Shown: piece after piece, positions 33,651 through 42,594 of the stretch | Layout of the letters: the number at the start of each line of letters is the position of its first letter | Numbering within the stretch: the stretch's first letter is position 1 | Assembly: GCA_963807425.1 (NCBI GenBank) | Contig: CAWEBZ010000004.1 | Location: 1-55,060 of the forward strand | Reading direction: 5' to 3' | Length of the DNA stretch: 55,060 nucleotides | Source of the DNA: VRUE01 sp963807425 | Lineage (GTDB): Bacteria; Actinomycetota; Thermoleophilia; Solirubrobacterales; 70-9 | Translations under genes and position numbers: made by a program | The notes under the pieces: model-generated | Databases searched by the model: none | Told to the model about the DNA's origin: nothing | What the model saw: only the letters and a program-made list of their open reading frames with translations

Positions 33651-34219
33651 TGGCCGCCGCCGCACCAGCTCGTCAGGCGGCTCCGGCCCGCAAGGCGCCG
33701 GCTCGCAAACCGCCGCCGCGGAAAAAAAGCCCAGCGCTGAAAGCGGCACCCGCTCGCAAGGCTCCCGTCCGGAAAGCGCCGTCACGCAAAGCGGCGCCCG
33801 CGCGACGCAAGGCTCCGGCGCGCCGCCCCGGCGGCCAGCTGATACCGATCGCCGTCGGCACCGCAAGCGCGGTGCGCCAGCTGCCGGACTCCAGCCTGAT
33901 GCTGCGAATGACCCGCGGCCGTGCCTGGATCGGCGTGCTGGGGGTACTGCTGGCGGGCATCGTCGCCCTCAACGTGGTCACGCTCAGTCTCGCGGCTTCG
34001 GCCGGCTCCATCGACCAGAACATCCAGGCGCTCGAAGAGGAGAACTCGCGTATGCGCGGCCTCGACGCGCAGCTGTCCGGCTCACCACGAGTGCGCCACG
34101 ACGCCGGCGCGCTCGGTCTCGTCGTCGCGACCACCGACCAGGTCGGCGAGGTGCGGGCGAGCCCGCAGGACGTCGCTGTCGCCGCGCAGCGCCTCGCCGC
34201 TGCCGGCTCGGCCTACTAA
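33650..34219 (+). CDS. ftsL: FtsL-like division protein with basic N-terminal tail
   Basis: 189 residues, overlapping the rsmH stop by one base. Residues 1-60 are almost only Ala, Pro, Lys and Arg (repeats such as RKAPARKPPPRKK), like histone H1 tails. A membrane helix at about 92-114 (AWIGVLGVLLAGIVALNVVT) and a short coiled coil at about 118-142 (SIDQNIQALEEENSRMRGLD) give the FtsL/DivIC layout. The assignment relies on position between rsmH and ftsI plus topology. FtsL bridges FtsQ/FtsB and the FtsWI synthase. The tail is unusually long and may bind DNA or RNA, or simply be disordered (inference). Confidence 0.82.
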   Translation: MAAAAPARQAAPARKAPARKPPPRKKSPALKAAPARKAPVRKAPSRKAAPARRKAPARRPGGQLIPIAVGTASAVRQLPDSSLMLRMTRGRAWIGVLGVLLAGIVALNVVTLSLAASAGSIDQNIQALEEENSRMRGLDAQLSGSPRVRHDAGALGLVVATTDQVGEVRASPQDVAVAAQRLAAAGSAY

Positions 34220-34234
34220 GGACCCCCGGCCGGA

Positions 34235-35887
34235 ATGCGGACGATCGAGCGAAGGATCGGGCTCCTCTTCGCCGGCTTTCTCCTCTGCTTCCTCGTCATC
34301 ATCGGGCGCGCCTTCTGGCTGCAGGGGGTCCAGGGCGCGAAGCTCGCCTCCGAAGCGGCCTACCAGCAGACCGACGTAGTCACCGTTCCCGGCCTGCGCG
34401 GCAGCGTGCTCGATCGCCGCGGCAATGCGCTGGCGATCTCCGAAAACGCGGCGACGATCTTCGCCACTCCGTACCAGGTGAAGAACCCGGTGCAGGCGGC
34501 GGACAAACTGGCGTCGATTCTCGGCGAGGACAAGGGCGACGTCCTGCGCAGCCTCACCGAGGACTCGGGGTTCTCATACGTCGCCCAGGAGGTCGACCTG
34601 CCGACGGCGGACCGTATCGCCCGTCTCGAGCTGCCCGGCATCGGCGAGCTTCCCGACAGCAGGCGGATCTACCCCCAGGGGGAGGTCGCCGCGCAGGTGA
34701 TCGGCGCGGTCGGCTCCGAAAACCAGGGCCTGACCGGGCTCGAGGAAGGAGAGGAAGACGTTCTGCAGGGGACCGACGGCGAGCGGCGCATCGTCAAGGA
34801 CGCGCTCGGCGACCCGATCCGGCTCGAAACCGTCACCCAGGCTGAGGACGGGGAGGACATCCAGCTCACCCTCGACCCCGCGATCCAGGCGAAGACCGAG
34901 GAAGCGCTGGCGGAAGTTGGAGCCTCCTACGCGCCGGAGGGGGCGACCGCGATCGTGATGGATCCGCGCAACTCGCAGATCCTGGCGATGGCGAACTGGC
35001 CGCCGGTTGACCCCTCCGACCTCTCCAGTGCCAGCAACGAGGACCTGATGAACAGGGCGACCGGCTTCAACTACGAGCCGGGATCGACCTTCAAGGCGTT
35101 CACCGTGGCCGCGGCGCTTGACGACAAACTGGTGACGCCGGCCTCGTCGTTCACTCTGGAACCGACGATCCAGGTTGCCGACCGGACGATCGAGGAGTCC
35201 CACCCGCGCGGGACGGAAACGCTATCCGTCGCCGAAATCCTCGCCCACTCTTCGAACGTCGGTGCCGTCACGATCGGCCAGCAGCTGGGCAGCGAGCGCT
35301 TCAGCCGCTGGATCGAGCGCTTCGGCTTCGGCCGCCCGACCGGCGTCGAGTTCCCGGCGGAGGAGCAGGGAATCGTGCCGGCGCTGGAGGAATACTCCGG
35401 CTCGACGATAGGCAACCTGCCGCTCGGTCAGGGGCTCTCGGTGACCCCGATGCAGATGATGGCCGGGTATCAGGCGATCGCCAACGACGGCATCCTGCGG
35501 CGGCCGCAGCTGATCGAGAAGATCGGTGAGGAGCCGGTCCACGAGCCGAAGGGCCACCGTGTGATCGACGCCTCGGTTGCCGCAGAGGTGCGGACGATGC
35601 TCGAGGGGGTGCTCGCTCCGGGCGGGACCGCGTCGGAGGTCAGCGTCCCCGGCTACACGCTGGCCGGCAAGACCGGCACCGCTCAGGTGGCTGAAGACGG
35701 CACTTACTCGGAGACCAAGTACGTCGCTTCCTTCATCGGCTTCGCCCCGGCGCAGGATCCGCAGCTGCTCGTCTCGGTGATCGTCGACCAGCCGCAGGGG
35801 GACATCTACGGCGGATCGGTGGCCGCTCCTGCCTTTGGCGAGATCGCTGCTTTTGCACTGCCCTATCTGGGTGTTCCTCCGCAGTAG
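34235..35887 (+). CDS. ftsI: septal peptidoglycan transpeptidase FtsI (PBP3)
   Basis: 550 residues. The N-terminal membrane anchor (LLFAGFLLCFLVIIGRAFWL) is followed by the pedestal/dimerisation domain (GLRGSVLDRRGNALAIS). The transpeptidase has its active-site serine in PGSTFK (about 284), the SxN motif in HSSN (about 339) and the KTGT motif in GYTLAGKTGTAQ (about 479). It cross-links septal glycan strands in the periplasmic-side space. It lies in the usual place before murE. No PASTA domains are present. Confidence 0.94.
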   Translation: MRTIERRIGLLFAGFLLCFLVIIGRAFWLQGVQGAKLASEAAYQQTDVVTVPGLRGSVLDRRGNALAISENAATIFATPYQVKNPVQAADKLASILGEDKGDVLRSLTEDSGFSYVAQEVDLPTADRIARLELPGIGELPDSRRIYPQGEVAAQVIGAVGSENQGLTGLEEGEEDVLQGTDGERRIVKDALGDPIRLETVTQAEDGEDIQLTLDPAIQAKTEEALAEVGASYAPEGATAIVMDPRNSQILAMANWPPVDPSDLSSASNEDLMNRATGFNYEPGSTFKAFTVAAALDDKLVTPASSFTLEPTIQVADRTIEESHPRGTETLSVAEILAHSSNVGAVTIGQQLGSERFSRWIERFGFGRPTGVEFPAEEQGIVPALEEYSGSTIGNLPLGQGLSVTPMQMMAGYQAIANDGILRRPQLIEKIGEEPVHEPKGHRVIDASVAAEVRTMLEGVLAPGGTASEVSVPGYTLAGKTGTAQVAEDGTYSETKYVASFIGFAPAQDPQLLVSVIVDQPQGDIYGGSVAAPAFGEIAAFALPYLGVPPQ

Positions 35888-35894
35888 GGGGCAT

Positions 35895-35988
35895 GGGTAC
35901 CCCTCCCGGCTCAACTTTTTCGGTGGAGCGGGGGCGGCTGACCGCGATTGGATCGCCGAAAAAGTACAAGCCGCCGGGAGGGGCACCC
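35895..35988. repeat. long inverted repeat between ftsI and murE
   Basis: GGGTACCCCTCCCGGC (35895-35910) pairs with GCCGGGAGGGGCACCC (35973-35988) with one mismatch. Inside it, CTTTTTCGG (35915-35923) pairs with CCGAAAAAG (35956-35964). A 32-nt loop separates the arms. It fills most of the 125-nt gap in an otherwise overlapping operon. Confidence 0.85.
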
Positions 35989-36012
35989 GACGCCCTTCCT
36001 AGAATCGACGCG

Positions 36013-37452
36013 GTGAGATTGGACGCGCTTGCCGCGGGAGCTGCAGATGCCCGAATCGTCGGGGAGGCCACCGTCGAGGTGGGGTCTCTTGCTTATGACA
36101 ACCGAAAAGTCGGGCCTGGGACGCTGTTCTTCTGCGTTCCGGGGGAGAAGGTCGATGGGCACGAGTTCGCTGCGGCGGCGGTAGAGGCCGGCGCCGTGGC
36201 GCTGGTGGTGGAGCGGGAGTTGGCCCTCGATGTGGCGCAGGTCGTGGTCGGCGACGTGCGGCCGGCGATGGCGCCGCTGGCGGCGCGGTTCTGGGGCGAT
36301 CCGAGCCGGGAGCTGCGGGTGGTGGGGGTGACCGGGACGAACGGGAAGACGACCACTGCGTTTCTGCTGCGCGAGATCCTCGAGGCGGCAGGGATCCGGT
36401 GCGGGCTGCTGGGGACGGTGAGGCAGGTGGTCGGCGGGGCAGAGGAGGAGGTCGAGCGGACGACGCCCGAGGCGATCGACCTGCAGGCGACCTTCCGCCG
36501 CATGCTCGAGGCCGGCGACCGGGCCTGTGCGATGGAGGTCTCCTCGCACGCTCTGGCGTTGCACCGCTGCGACTCGATCCACTTCGAGGCCGCCCTCTTC
36601 ACCAACCTGACCCGGGACCATCTCGACTTCCACGGCGATATGGAGGATTACTTCCTCTCCAAGCGCAAGCTGTTCGAGGCGGAGCCTGGGGCCTCTCTCG
36701 TCAACGTCGACGATTCCTACGGCCGTCGCCTCGCGGACGAATTCGAATGCCTGACCTTCTCGGCCGAGGGCGCCGAGGCCGATTTCGCTGCCCGCGCCGT
36801 CTCCTTCGATGCGCTGGGTTCGAGCTTCGAGGCGATTGGGCCAGTCGGCAGGACGGAGGTGCGCACCTCGCTCCCGGGGGACTTCAACGTTGCCAATGCG
36901 CTTGGCGCCTTCGCCACGGCGACCGTGCTCGGGGTCGAGCCGGCGCTCGCGGCCGCCGCTTTGGCGCGAGCCGAGCGGGTCCCGGGGCGCCTTGAGCCGA
37001 TCGACGAGGGGCAACCGTTCGCGGTCCTGGTCGACTACGCCCACACGCCGGACTCGCTGGAGAACGTGCTGCAGGCAACGCGGCGGATGACGACCGGAAG
37101 GGTGATCGCCGTCTTCGGCGCCGGCGGCGACCGCGACCGCGGCAAGCGACCGAAGATGGGGCGGGCTGGGGCCGAGAACTCCGACCTGGCGATCGTCACC
37201 TCGGACAACCCCCGCTCCGAGGAGCCCGGCGCGATCGTCGCCGAGGTCCTGGCCGGAATCGAGAACGGCCACGGGGTCGAAGTTGAGCCCGACCGCCGGG
37301 CCGCGATCGTCTTGGCGCTGGGCCTGGCGGAGCCCGGCGATTCCGTCGTCATCGCCGGCAAGGGCCACGAGCAGGGGCAGGAGTTCGAGGACGGTCGCAA
37401 GGTTCCCTTCGACGACCGCGAGGTCGCCCGTGAGGAGCTGCGCAAGCTTTGA
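36013..37452 (+). CDS. murE: UDP-N-acetylmuramoyl-tripeptide synthetase MurE (mDAP-adding)
   Basis: 479 residues from GTG 36013; the frame is open upstream through the inverted repeat, but the family's N-terminus (VGSLAYDNRKVGPGTLFFCV) fits this start. The P-loop is VVGVTGTNGKTTTAFLLREI (about 108-114), followed by MEVSSHALALHR and TNLTRDHLDFHGDMEDYF. The C-terminal domain has VDYAHTPDSLENVL and SDNPRSEEP, whose DNPR motif marks meso-diaminopimelate-specific enzymes. It adds the third stem-peptide residue in the cytoplasm. Its stop overlaps the murF TTG start. Confidence 0.94.
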   Translation: MRLDALAAGAADARIVGEATVEVGSLAYDNRKVGPGTLFFCVPGEKVDGHEFAAAAVEAGAVALVVERELALDVAQVVVGDVRPAMAPLAARFWGDPSRELRVVGVTGTNGKTTTAFLLREILEAAGIRCGLLGTVRQVVGGAEEEVERTTPEAIDLQATFRRMLEAGDRACAMEVSSHALALHRCDSIHFEAALFTNLTRDHLDFHGDMEDYFLSKRKLFEAEPGASLVNVDDSYGRRLADEFECLTFSAEGAEADFAARAVSFDALGSSFEAIGPVGRTEVRTSLPGDFNVANALGAFATATVLGVEPALAAAALARAERVPGRLEPIDEGQPFAVLVDYAHTPDSLENVLQATRRMTTGRVIAVFGAGGDRDRGKRPKMGRAGAENSDLAIVTSDNPRSEEPGAIVAEVLAGIENGHGVEVEPDRRAAIVLALGLAEPGDSVVIAGKGHEQGQEFEDGRKVPFDDREVAREELRKL

Positions 37453-38783
37453 AGCTGACAGCGGAGGAGATCGCCGCGGCCACCGGCGCCGAGATCGTCG
37501 TCAGGGGGGAGCCCGGCTCTCCGCGGCGGGCGACGATCGCATCGGGCGACGCTGAGGCCGGCGACCTCTTCTTCGGCCTGCTCGGCGAGCGCGTCAACGG
37601 CGGTGAGTTCGCGGCGGCGGCGATCGAGGCGGGCGCCTGGGGCGTGTTCGTCGACCCGGCTCACGCGGCCGGGCTCAGCGGTGCCTGGGTCTTCTCGACC
37701 CCCGATCCGCTCGCCTCTCTCCAGGAACTGGCTCGGGCTTGGCGGCGTGCCCTCGGCGCCAGGGTCGTCGGGGTGACTGGCTCGGTCGGCAAGACCTCGG
37801 TCAAGGACATCGCCCGGGCGCTGTTGCCGGGACAGGTGCATGCCAACAGCGAGAACCTCAACACCGAGATCGGCTTGCCGCTCACCGTGCTCGAGGCACC
37901 AGCCGGCAGCGAGGTCCTGATCCTGGAGATGGCGATGCGCGGCGCCGGTCAGATCGCCGAGCTGGCGGCGATCGCCGAGCCCGAGGTCGCGGTGATCACC
38001 AACGTCGGCCCCGTGCACGTCGAGCTGCTGGGGTCAGTCGAGGCGATCGCGGCGGCGAAGGCGGAGGTGCTGGTGGCGCTGCCCGAGCACGGTGCGGCGA
38101 TCGTCCCGGTTGACGCCGGCGAGTTGGAGCCTCATCTGGCCGGGGCACCGCGGCTGATCCGCTTCGGTCCCGGCGGGGACGTCAATGCGGCTGAGGTCAG
38201 GGTCGAGTTCGGAGTGACGGAAGCGCTGATCGAGACCCCCGTGGGGAGCCGGCTCTTCCATTTCCCCTTCGCCGAGGCGCACAACCTCCAGAACGCGCTG
38301 GCGGCCGTGGCTGTCGGCGTGGCGCTGGATGCGCCGCTCGGCGAGATGGCCGATCGCGCTGCGAACATAGGTTTCTCACGCTTCCGGGGCGAGCGCCTCG
38401 AGATGGGCGACGGGATCGTCCTGGTGAACGACTGCTACAACGCCAACCCAGTCTCGATGCGCGCCGCGCTCAGCCACCTCACCTCCCTGGAGGCGGAGAG
38501 GCGGGTTGCCGTGCTCGGCGAGATGGCCGAGCTCGGCGACGGCGGTCCCGGCTATCACCGCGAGATCGGCGCCCACGCCAGGGCTGAAGGCGTCGACCTC
38601 CTGGTCGGTGTCGGCGAGCCGGCGCGCGAGTACGGTCCCGACGAGCTGGTCGGGGATCCCGAGGAGGCAGCGGAGCTACTTGCCGCACAGGCCCAAGCCG
38701 GCGACGCAATCCTGGTCAAGGGCTCTCGCTCAGCCGGCCTCGAGGCCGTGGCGGTTGCCCTGGAGGAGATGCTCGATGGGTGA
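37449..38783 (+). CDS. murF: UDP-MurNAc-pentapeptide synthetase MurF
   Basis: 444 residues from TTG 37449, in a TTGA overlap and behind GAGGAG. The ATP-binding motif is VVGVTGSVGKTSVKDIARAL (about 112), with LILEMAMRGAGQIAELAAIA and ITNVGPVHVELLGSVEAIAA typical of MurF. The C-terminal domain has VLVNDCYNANPVSMRAAL. It adds D-Ala-D-Ala to the UDP-MurNAc-tripeptide. It overlaps mraY by 8 nt. Confidence 0.94.
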   Translation: MKLTAEEIAAATGAEIVVRGEPGSPRRATIASGDAEAGDLFFGLLGERVNGGEFAAAAIEAGAWGVFVDPAHAAGLSGAWVFSTPDPLASLQELARAWRRALGARVVGVTGSVGKTSVKDIARALLPGQVHANSENLNTEIGLPLTVLEAPAGSEVLILEMAMRGAGQIAELAAIAEPEVAVITNVGPVHVELLGSVEAIAAAKAEVLVALPEHGAAIVPVDAGELEPHLAGAPRLIRFGPGGDVNAAEVRVEFGVTEALIETPVGSRLFHFPFAEAHNLQNALAAVAVGVALDAPLGEMADRAANIGFSRFRGERLEMGDGIVLVNDCYNANPVSMRAALSHLTSLEAERRVAVLGEMAELGDGGPGYHREIGAHARAEGVDLLVGVGEPAREYGPDELVGDPEEAAELLAAQAQAGDAILVKGSRSAGLEAVAVALEEMLDG

Positions 38784-39750
38784 AGTCCTGATTGCCGGGA
38801 TGGCGGCGATGCTGATCTGCATCTTCCTTGGTCCCAAGTTCATCGAGTACCTGCGGGTGAAGGAGTTCGGCCAGCACATCCGCGAGGACGGGCCAGAGGA
38901 GCACCACGCCAAGGCGGGGACGCCGACGATGGGAGGGCTGATCGTCTTCGCCTCGATCTGCGTGCCCTACCTCGTCCTCTCCGACCGCGACGCCCAGAGC
39001 CTCGCGGTCTTCGGCGTTGCCCTGGGCTGCGCCGGGATCGGCTTCGCCGACGACTTCATCAAGATCGTCAAGCGGCGCTCACTCGGCCTCTCGGCCCGCT
39101 ACAAGCTCTTCTTCCAGGTCTTTCTCGCGCTTGGCCTCTGGTGGGTGGCGCGCCACGAGGTCGGGCTCGAGCCGGTGCTCGAGTTCCGGATCGGGGACGC
39201 CAGCCTCGACCTCGGCCCGGTCCTCTACTTCGTCCTCGTCTTCCTGGTGATCGCCGGCACCTCCAACGGGGTCAACCTGACCGACGGCCTCGACGGCCTA
39301 GCCGCCGGCTCCTGCGCGATCGTCCTGCTCGCCTATACGGCGATCGCCTTTGTCACCAACGAGCAGCAGAACCTCGCTCTGCTCTCGGCATGTCTGGTCG
39401 GGGCCTGCATCGGCTTCCTCTGGTTCAACGCCTTCCCGGCATCGATCTTCATGGGAGACACCGGCTCACTCGGCCTCGGCGGGGCGATAGGTGCGCTCGC
39501 CGTGATGACCCAGACCGAGGTGCTGCTGATCATCATCGGCGGCATCTTCGTGATCGAGGCGCTCTCGGTCGCGATCCAGGTCTTCTCCTTCAAGACCTTC
39601 CGCCGCCGCGTCCTGCTGATGGCGCCGCTTCACCACCACTTCGAGATGATGGCCTGGTCGGAGACCAAGATCATGCTCCGCTTCTGGATCGTCGCCGCTG
39701 TTTGCTCGGGGATTGGGTTCACGCTGTATCAGCAGTCGATCGGGCGGTAG
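38776..39750 (+). CDS. mraY: phospho-N-acetylmuramoyl-pentapeptide-transferase MraY
   Basis: 324 residues with about ten membrane segments. Conserved cytoplasmic motifs are GTPTMGGLIVFA, FADDFIKIVKRRSLGL, NLTDGLDGLAAG, FMGDTGSLGLGG and the histidine-rich APLHHHFEMMAWSE. It transfers phospho-MurNAc-pentapeptide to undecaprenyl phosphate to form lipid I in the inner membrane. An inverted repeat follows directly after its stop. Confidence 0.95.
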   Translation: MGEVLIAGMAAMLICIFLGPKFIEYLRVKEFGQHIREDGPEEHHAKAGTPTMGGLIVFASICVPYLVLSDRDAQSLAVFGVALGCAGIGFADDFIKIVKRRSLGLSARYKLFFQVFLALGLWWVARHEVGLEPVLEFRIGDASLDLGPVLYFVLVFLVIAGTSNGVNLTDGLDGLAAGSCAIVLLAYTAIAFVTNEQQNLALLSACLVGACIGFLWFNAFPASIFMGDTGSLGLGGAIGALAVMTQTEVLLIIIGGIFVIEALSVAIQVFSFKTFRRRVLLMAPLHHHFEMMAWSETKIMLRFWIVAAVCSGIGFTLYQQSIGR

Positions 39751-39751
39751 G

Positions 39752-39842
39752 CGCGGCGGGTCCTGTCATCGATCTGGTTCCACCACCCTGCGGTAGCTAA
39801 AGCTTCCTCGGGTGGTCCCCCAGATCGATGCCACCCGCCGCG
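39752..39842. repeat. long three-part inverted repeat between mraY and murD
   Basis: Outer arms CGCGGCGGG (39752-39760) and CCCGCCGCG (39834-39842), middle arms CATCGATCTGG (39767-39777) and CCAGATCGATG (39820-39830), and an inner CCACCC/GGGTGG pair (39783-39788, 39810-39815) nest around a 21-nt loop. All main arms are perfect. Confidence 0.88.
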
Positions 39843-39886
39843 AGGAGCGGACAGGGTCGACGGGCTTGGGCGCGAAGCTATGTCTG

Positions 39887-41254
39887 ATGAATTCGCCGCC
39901 GCCCAGGAAGCTCCGGCCGCAGCTGCCTGAGGGTCCGTTTTTGGTCGTTGGGCTCGCGAGGTCGGGGCAGGCGGTGGCGCGGCTCCTTGCGGATCGGGGA
40001 GAGAGCGTCAAAGGGGTCGATTCGGGGCATCCGGAGGGGGCGGCAGGGCTTCGGGGGGCAGGCGTCGAAGTCGTCCTGGATGCAGACGAATTGGCGCTCC
40101 TGGATGGGGTGCGGACGGTGGTGAAGAGCCCTGGGGTTCCCCGGGAGGCACCGGTGATCGCGGCGGCTCTCGAACGTGGAATCGACGTGGTCGGCGAGCT
40201 CGAGCTTGCCTGGCGGGCGATCCCGAACCGATTCGTCGCCGTGACCGGGACCAACGGCAAGACGACGACCGTCGAGTTGCTGGGGCACGTGTACAGGACG
40301 GCCGGGGAGTCGGTTGCTGTCGCGGGCAACGTGGGAACGCCGCTCTCTTCGCTGGCAGCGGAGATCGAGCCCGACGCCACCGTGATCTGTGAGGCCTCGA
40401 GCTTCCAGCTCGAGGACAGCGTCGCCTTCGCCCCAGAGTGCGCCGTCTTCCTCAACCTCGCCCCCGACCACCTCGATCGTCACGCAGACCTCGAGTCCTA
40501 CCTGGCGGCGAAGCTGCGGATCTTTGCCAATCAGGGCAACGACGACGTCGCGATCTACAACGCCGACGACCCCGCCCTGGCGGACGTCGACCTCGGTGGC
40601 TGCGCGCGGCGCCTCGCCTTCTGCCACGGCGCCGGTCCCGACTGCGAGGTCGCGCTTGCCGAGGGAACGATCTTCTATGACGGCGAGCCCCTGCTCGCCG
40701 TCGACGAGCTCGGTCTGCTCGGCGAGCACAACGTCGCCAACGCGATGGCCGCCGCCGCCGCGGCGCTCTCGATGGGGATCGACCGCGACGCCGTGCGGGA
40801 GGGCCTGCGCAGCTTCGCTGGCGTCCCCCATCGCCTCGAGCAGGTGGCCGAGCGTGGTGGCGTCCGCTTCGTCAACGACTCCAAGGCGACCAACGTCGCC
40901 TCGGCCAGCGTCGGCCTGCACGCCTTCGAGGGCGGCATCCACGCGATCCTCGGCGGCAGCGAGAAGGGAGAGCCGTTCGTGCCCCTGCTCGACCCGATCC
41001 GCGAGCGCTGCGTCGCCTGCTACCTGACCGGTGCCTCGGCCGAGCGGCTCGCGGAGGAGCTGGCACCGGTCATCGAGGCCGGGGTCGAGCTGCACCGCTG
41101 CGCGGATCTCGACGATGCGGTGGCCCGAGCCGCCGCCGCGGCTCGTCCCGGCGAGGTCGTCCTGCTCTCACCGGCCTGCGCCAGCTTCGACACCTTCGAG
41201 AACTTCGAACGGCGCGGCGAGCGTTTCCGCGAGATCGTCGCAGGGCTGTCGTGA
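39887..41254 (+). CDS. murD: UDP-N-acetylmuramoyl-L-alanine--D-glutamate ligase MurD
   Basis: 455 residues from ATG 39887. The N-terminal Rossmann motif is FLVVGLARSGQAVARLLADR, the P-loop FVAVTGTNGKTTTVELLGHV (about 122), with EASSFQLEDS, NLAPDHLDRHADLESYLAAK and, in the C-terminal domain, VRFVNDSKATNVASA. It adds D-glutamate to UDP-MurNAc-L-Ala. It follows a 136-nt gap with a large inverted repeat, and its stop overlaps the ftsW GTG start. Confidence 0.94.
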   Translation: MNSPPPRKLRPQLPEGPFLVVGLARSGQAVARLLADRGESVKGVDSGHPEGAAGLRGAGVEVVLDADELALLDGVRTVVKSPGVPREAPVIAAALERGIDVVGELELAWRAIPNRFVAVTGTNGKTTTVELLGHVYRTAGESVAVAGNVGTPLSSLAAEIEPDATVICEASSFQLEDSVAFAPECAVFLNLAPDHLDRHADLESYLAAKLRIFANQGNDDVAIYNADDPALADVDLGGCARRLAFCHGAGPDCEVALAEGTIFYDGEPLLAVDELGLLGEHNVANAMAAAAAALSMGIDRDAVREGLRSFAGVPHRLEQVAERGGVRFVNDSKATNVASASVGLHAFEGGIHAILGGSEKGEPFVPLLDPIRERCVACYLTGASAERLAEELAPVIEAGVELHRCADLDDAVARAAAAARPGEVVLLSPACASFDTFENFERRGERFREIVAGLS

Positions 41255-42594
41255 GCTCGCGGACTCTCACCCTCGATGGTCTCGGCTGGCCTGGGAGGGC
41301 GAAAAAGGGCAAGGCGAAAGGGAAGAAGAAGCGCTCCCGCACCGCCGCCCCCTCGGCCGAGTACAACCTGCTGCTCACCGCGACCCTCTGCTTGCTCGCG
41401 CTCGGCGCGGTGATGGTCTTCTCCGCCAGCTCGACCACTCAGGTGCTCAGCGACGGCGGCCTCTCCAACAGCGCCTTCTACCTGAAGCGGACGCTGCTGT
41501 TCGGCGTCGTCGGCCTGGTGGTGATGCACTTGGTGGCCCGACACGGGTTGGTCGCGGTGCGCCGGCTCACCCCGGTGATCCTGCTCGGCTCACTCTTCCT
41601 CCTGCTCGCCGTGCTCGCGATCGGCACCAATGTCAACGGGTCGACCCGTTGGATTGGCTCCGGCTTCCTGCAGATCCAGCCTTCGGAGATGGCGAAGGTT
41701 GCGCTGGTCCTCTACGGAGCCGACCTGCTGGCCAGCAAACCGAAGCTGGTGCGCTCGATCCGCGACATGGCGCCCTATCTCCTGGTCGTCGCCCTCTCCT
41801 GCGTGCTGATCGTGGCCGAGCCCGATCTGGGCACGACGATGGTCGTCGCCTTCGCCGTCGGAGCGATGCTGATCGCGGCCGGTGCCAAGCCCCGCGACCT
41901 CGGCCTGATCGCCGCCTGCCTCGCCTTCCTCGCCCTGCTGGCGACGGTGATCGAGCCCTACCGGATGGCCCGCCTGACCGGTTTCCTCAACCCGGGCGCC
42001 GACGCCTCCGGCGCCGGCTTCCAGGCGGCCCAGGCGAAGATCGCGCTCGGTTCCGGTGGCCTCTTCGGAGTCGGCATCGGCGATGGCGTGCAGAAGGCCT
42101 TTTACCTGCCGGAGGCCCACACAGACATGATCTCGGCGGTGATCGGCGAGGAGCTGGGGATGATCGGCATCGTCGGCGTCGTCGGCCTCTTCGCCCTCTT
42201 CGGCTACGCGGGACTGCGGGTCGCTCAACGGGCACGCGACCGTTACGGCAAGCTGCTCGTCGCCGGCCTCACCTCGCTGATCCTGGTGCAGGCGACGATC
42301 AACCTCTTCGCGGTGATGGGGCTGGCGCCGCTGACTGGCGTTCCCCTGCCCTTTGTCTCCTACGGCAACAGCAGCTTGATGACGTCTCTCTTCGCTGTCG
42401 GCCTGATCCTCAACGTCGCTCGCGGGGGGACCGCCAGCGCTGGCAAACTGCGCGTCGTCGAGGGTGGCCGTTCCCCTGCCCGCAAAAGGAGCCGATCGAG
42501 CCGTGGAAAAAGCGCCCAGAGTCGTAGTGGCAGCGGGGGGAACCGCAGGCCACGTCGTGCCGGCGATGGCCGTCGCCGCCGAGCTTCGGGCTAG
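41251..42594 (+). CDS. ftsW: septal lipid II polymerase FtsW with basic C-terminal tail
   Basis: 447 residues from GTG 41251. A basic N-terminal tail (KKGKAKGKKKRSR) precedes about ten membrane segments of the SEDS family. Signature segments are GSTRWIGSGFLQIQPSEMAK, VAEPDLGTTMVVAFA, AHTDMISAVIGEELGMIG and GVPLPFVSYGNSSLMTSLFA. The tail after about residue 415 is Arg/Ser/Gly-rich. It pairs with FtsI in septal glycan synthesis. Its last 92 nt overlap murG in another frame. Confidence 0.94.
   Translation: MSSRTLTLDGLGWPGRAKKGKAKGKKKRSRTAAPSAEYNLLLTATLCLLALGAVMVFSASSTTQVLSDGGLSNSAFYLKRTLLFGVVGLVVMHLVARHGLVAVRRLTPVILLGSLFLLLAVLAIGTNVNGSTRWIGSGFLQIQPSEMAKVALVLYGADLLASKPKLVRSIRDMAPYLLVVALSCVLIVAEPDLGTTMVVAFAVGAMLIAAGAKPRDLGLIAACLAFLALLATVIEPYRMARLTGFLNPGADASGAGFQAAQAKIALGSGGLFGVGIGDGVQKAFYLPEAHTDMISAVIGEELGMIGIVGVVGLFALFGYAGLRVAQRARDRYGKLLVAGLTSLILVQATINLFAVMGLAPLTGVPLPFVSYGNSSLMTSLFAVGLILNVARGGTASAGKLRVVEGGRSPARKRSRSSRGKSAQSRSGSGGNRRPRRAGDGRRRRASG

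Noticed and set aside
35911..37368. Minus-strand frame opposite murE
   Set aside because: Shadow frame with no recognisable motif; murE is intact on the plus strand.
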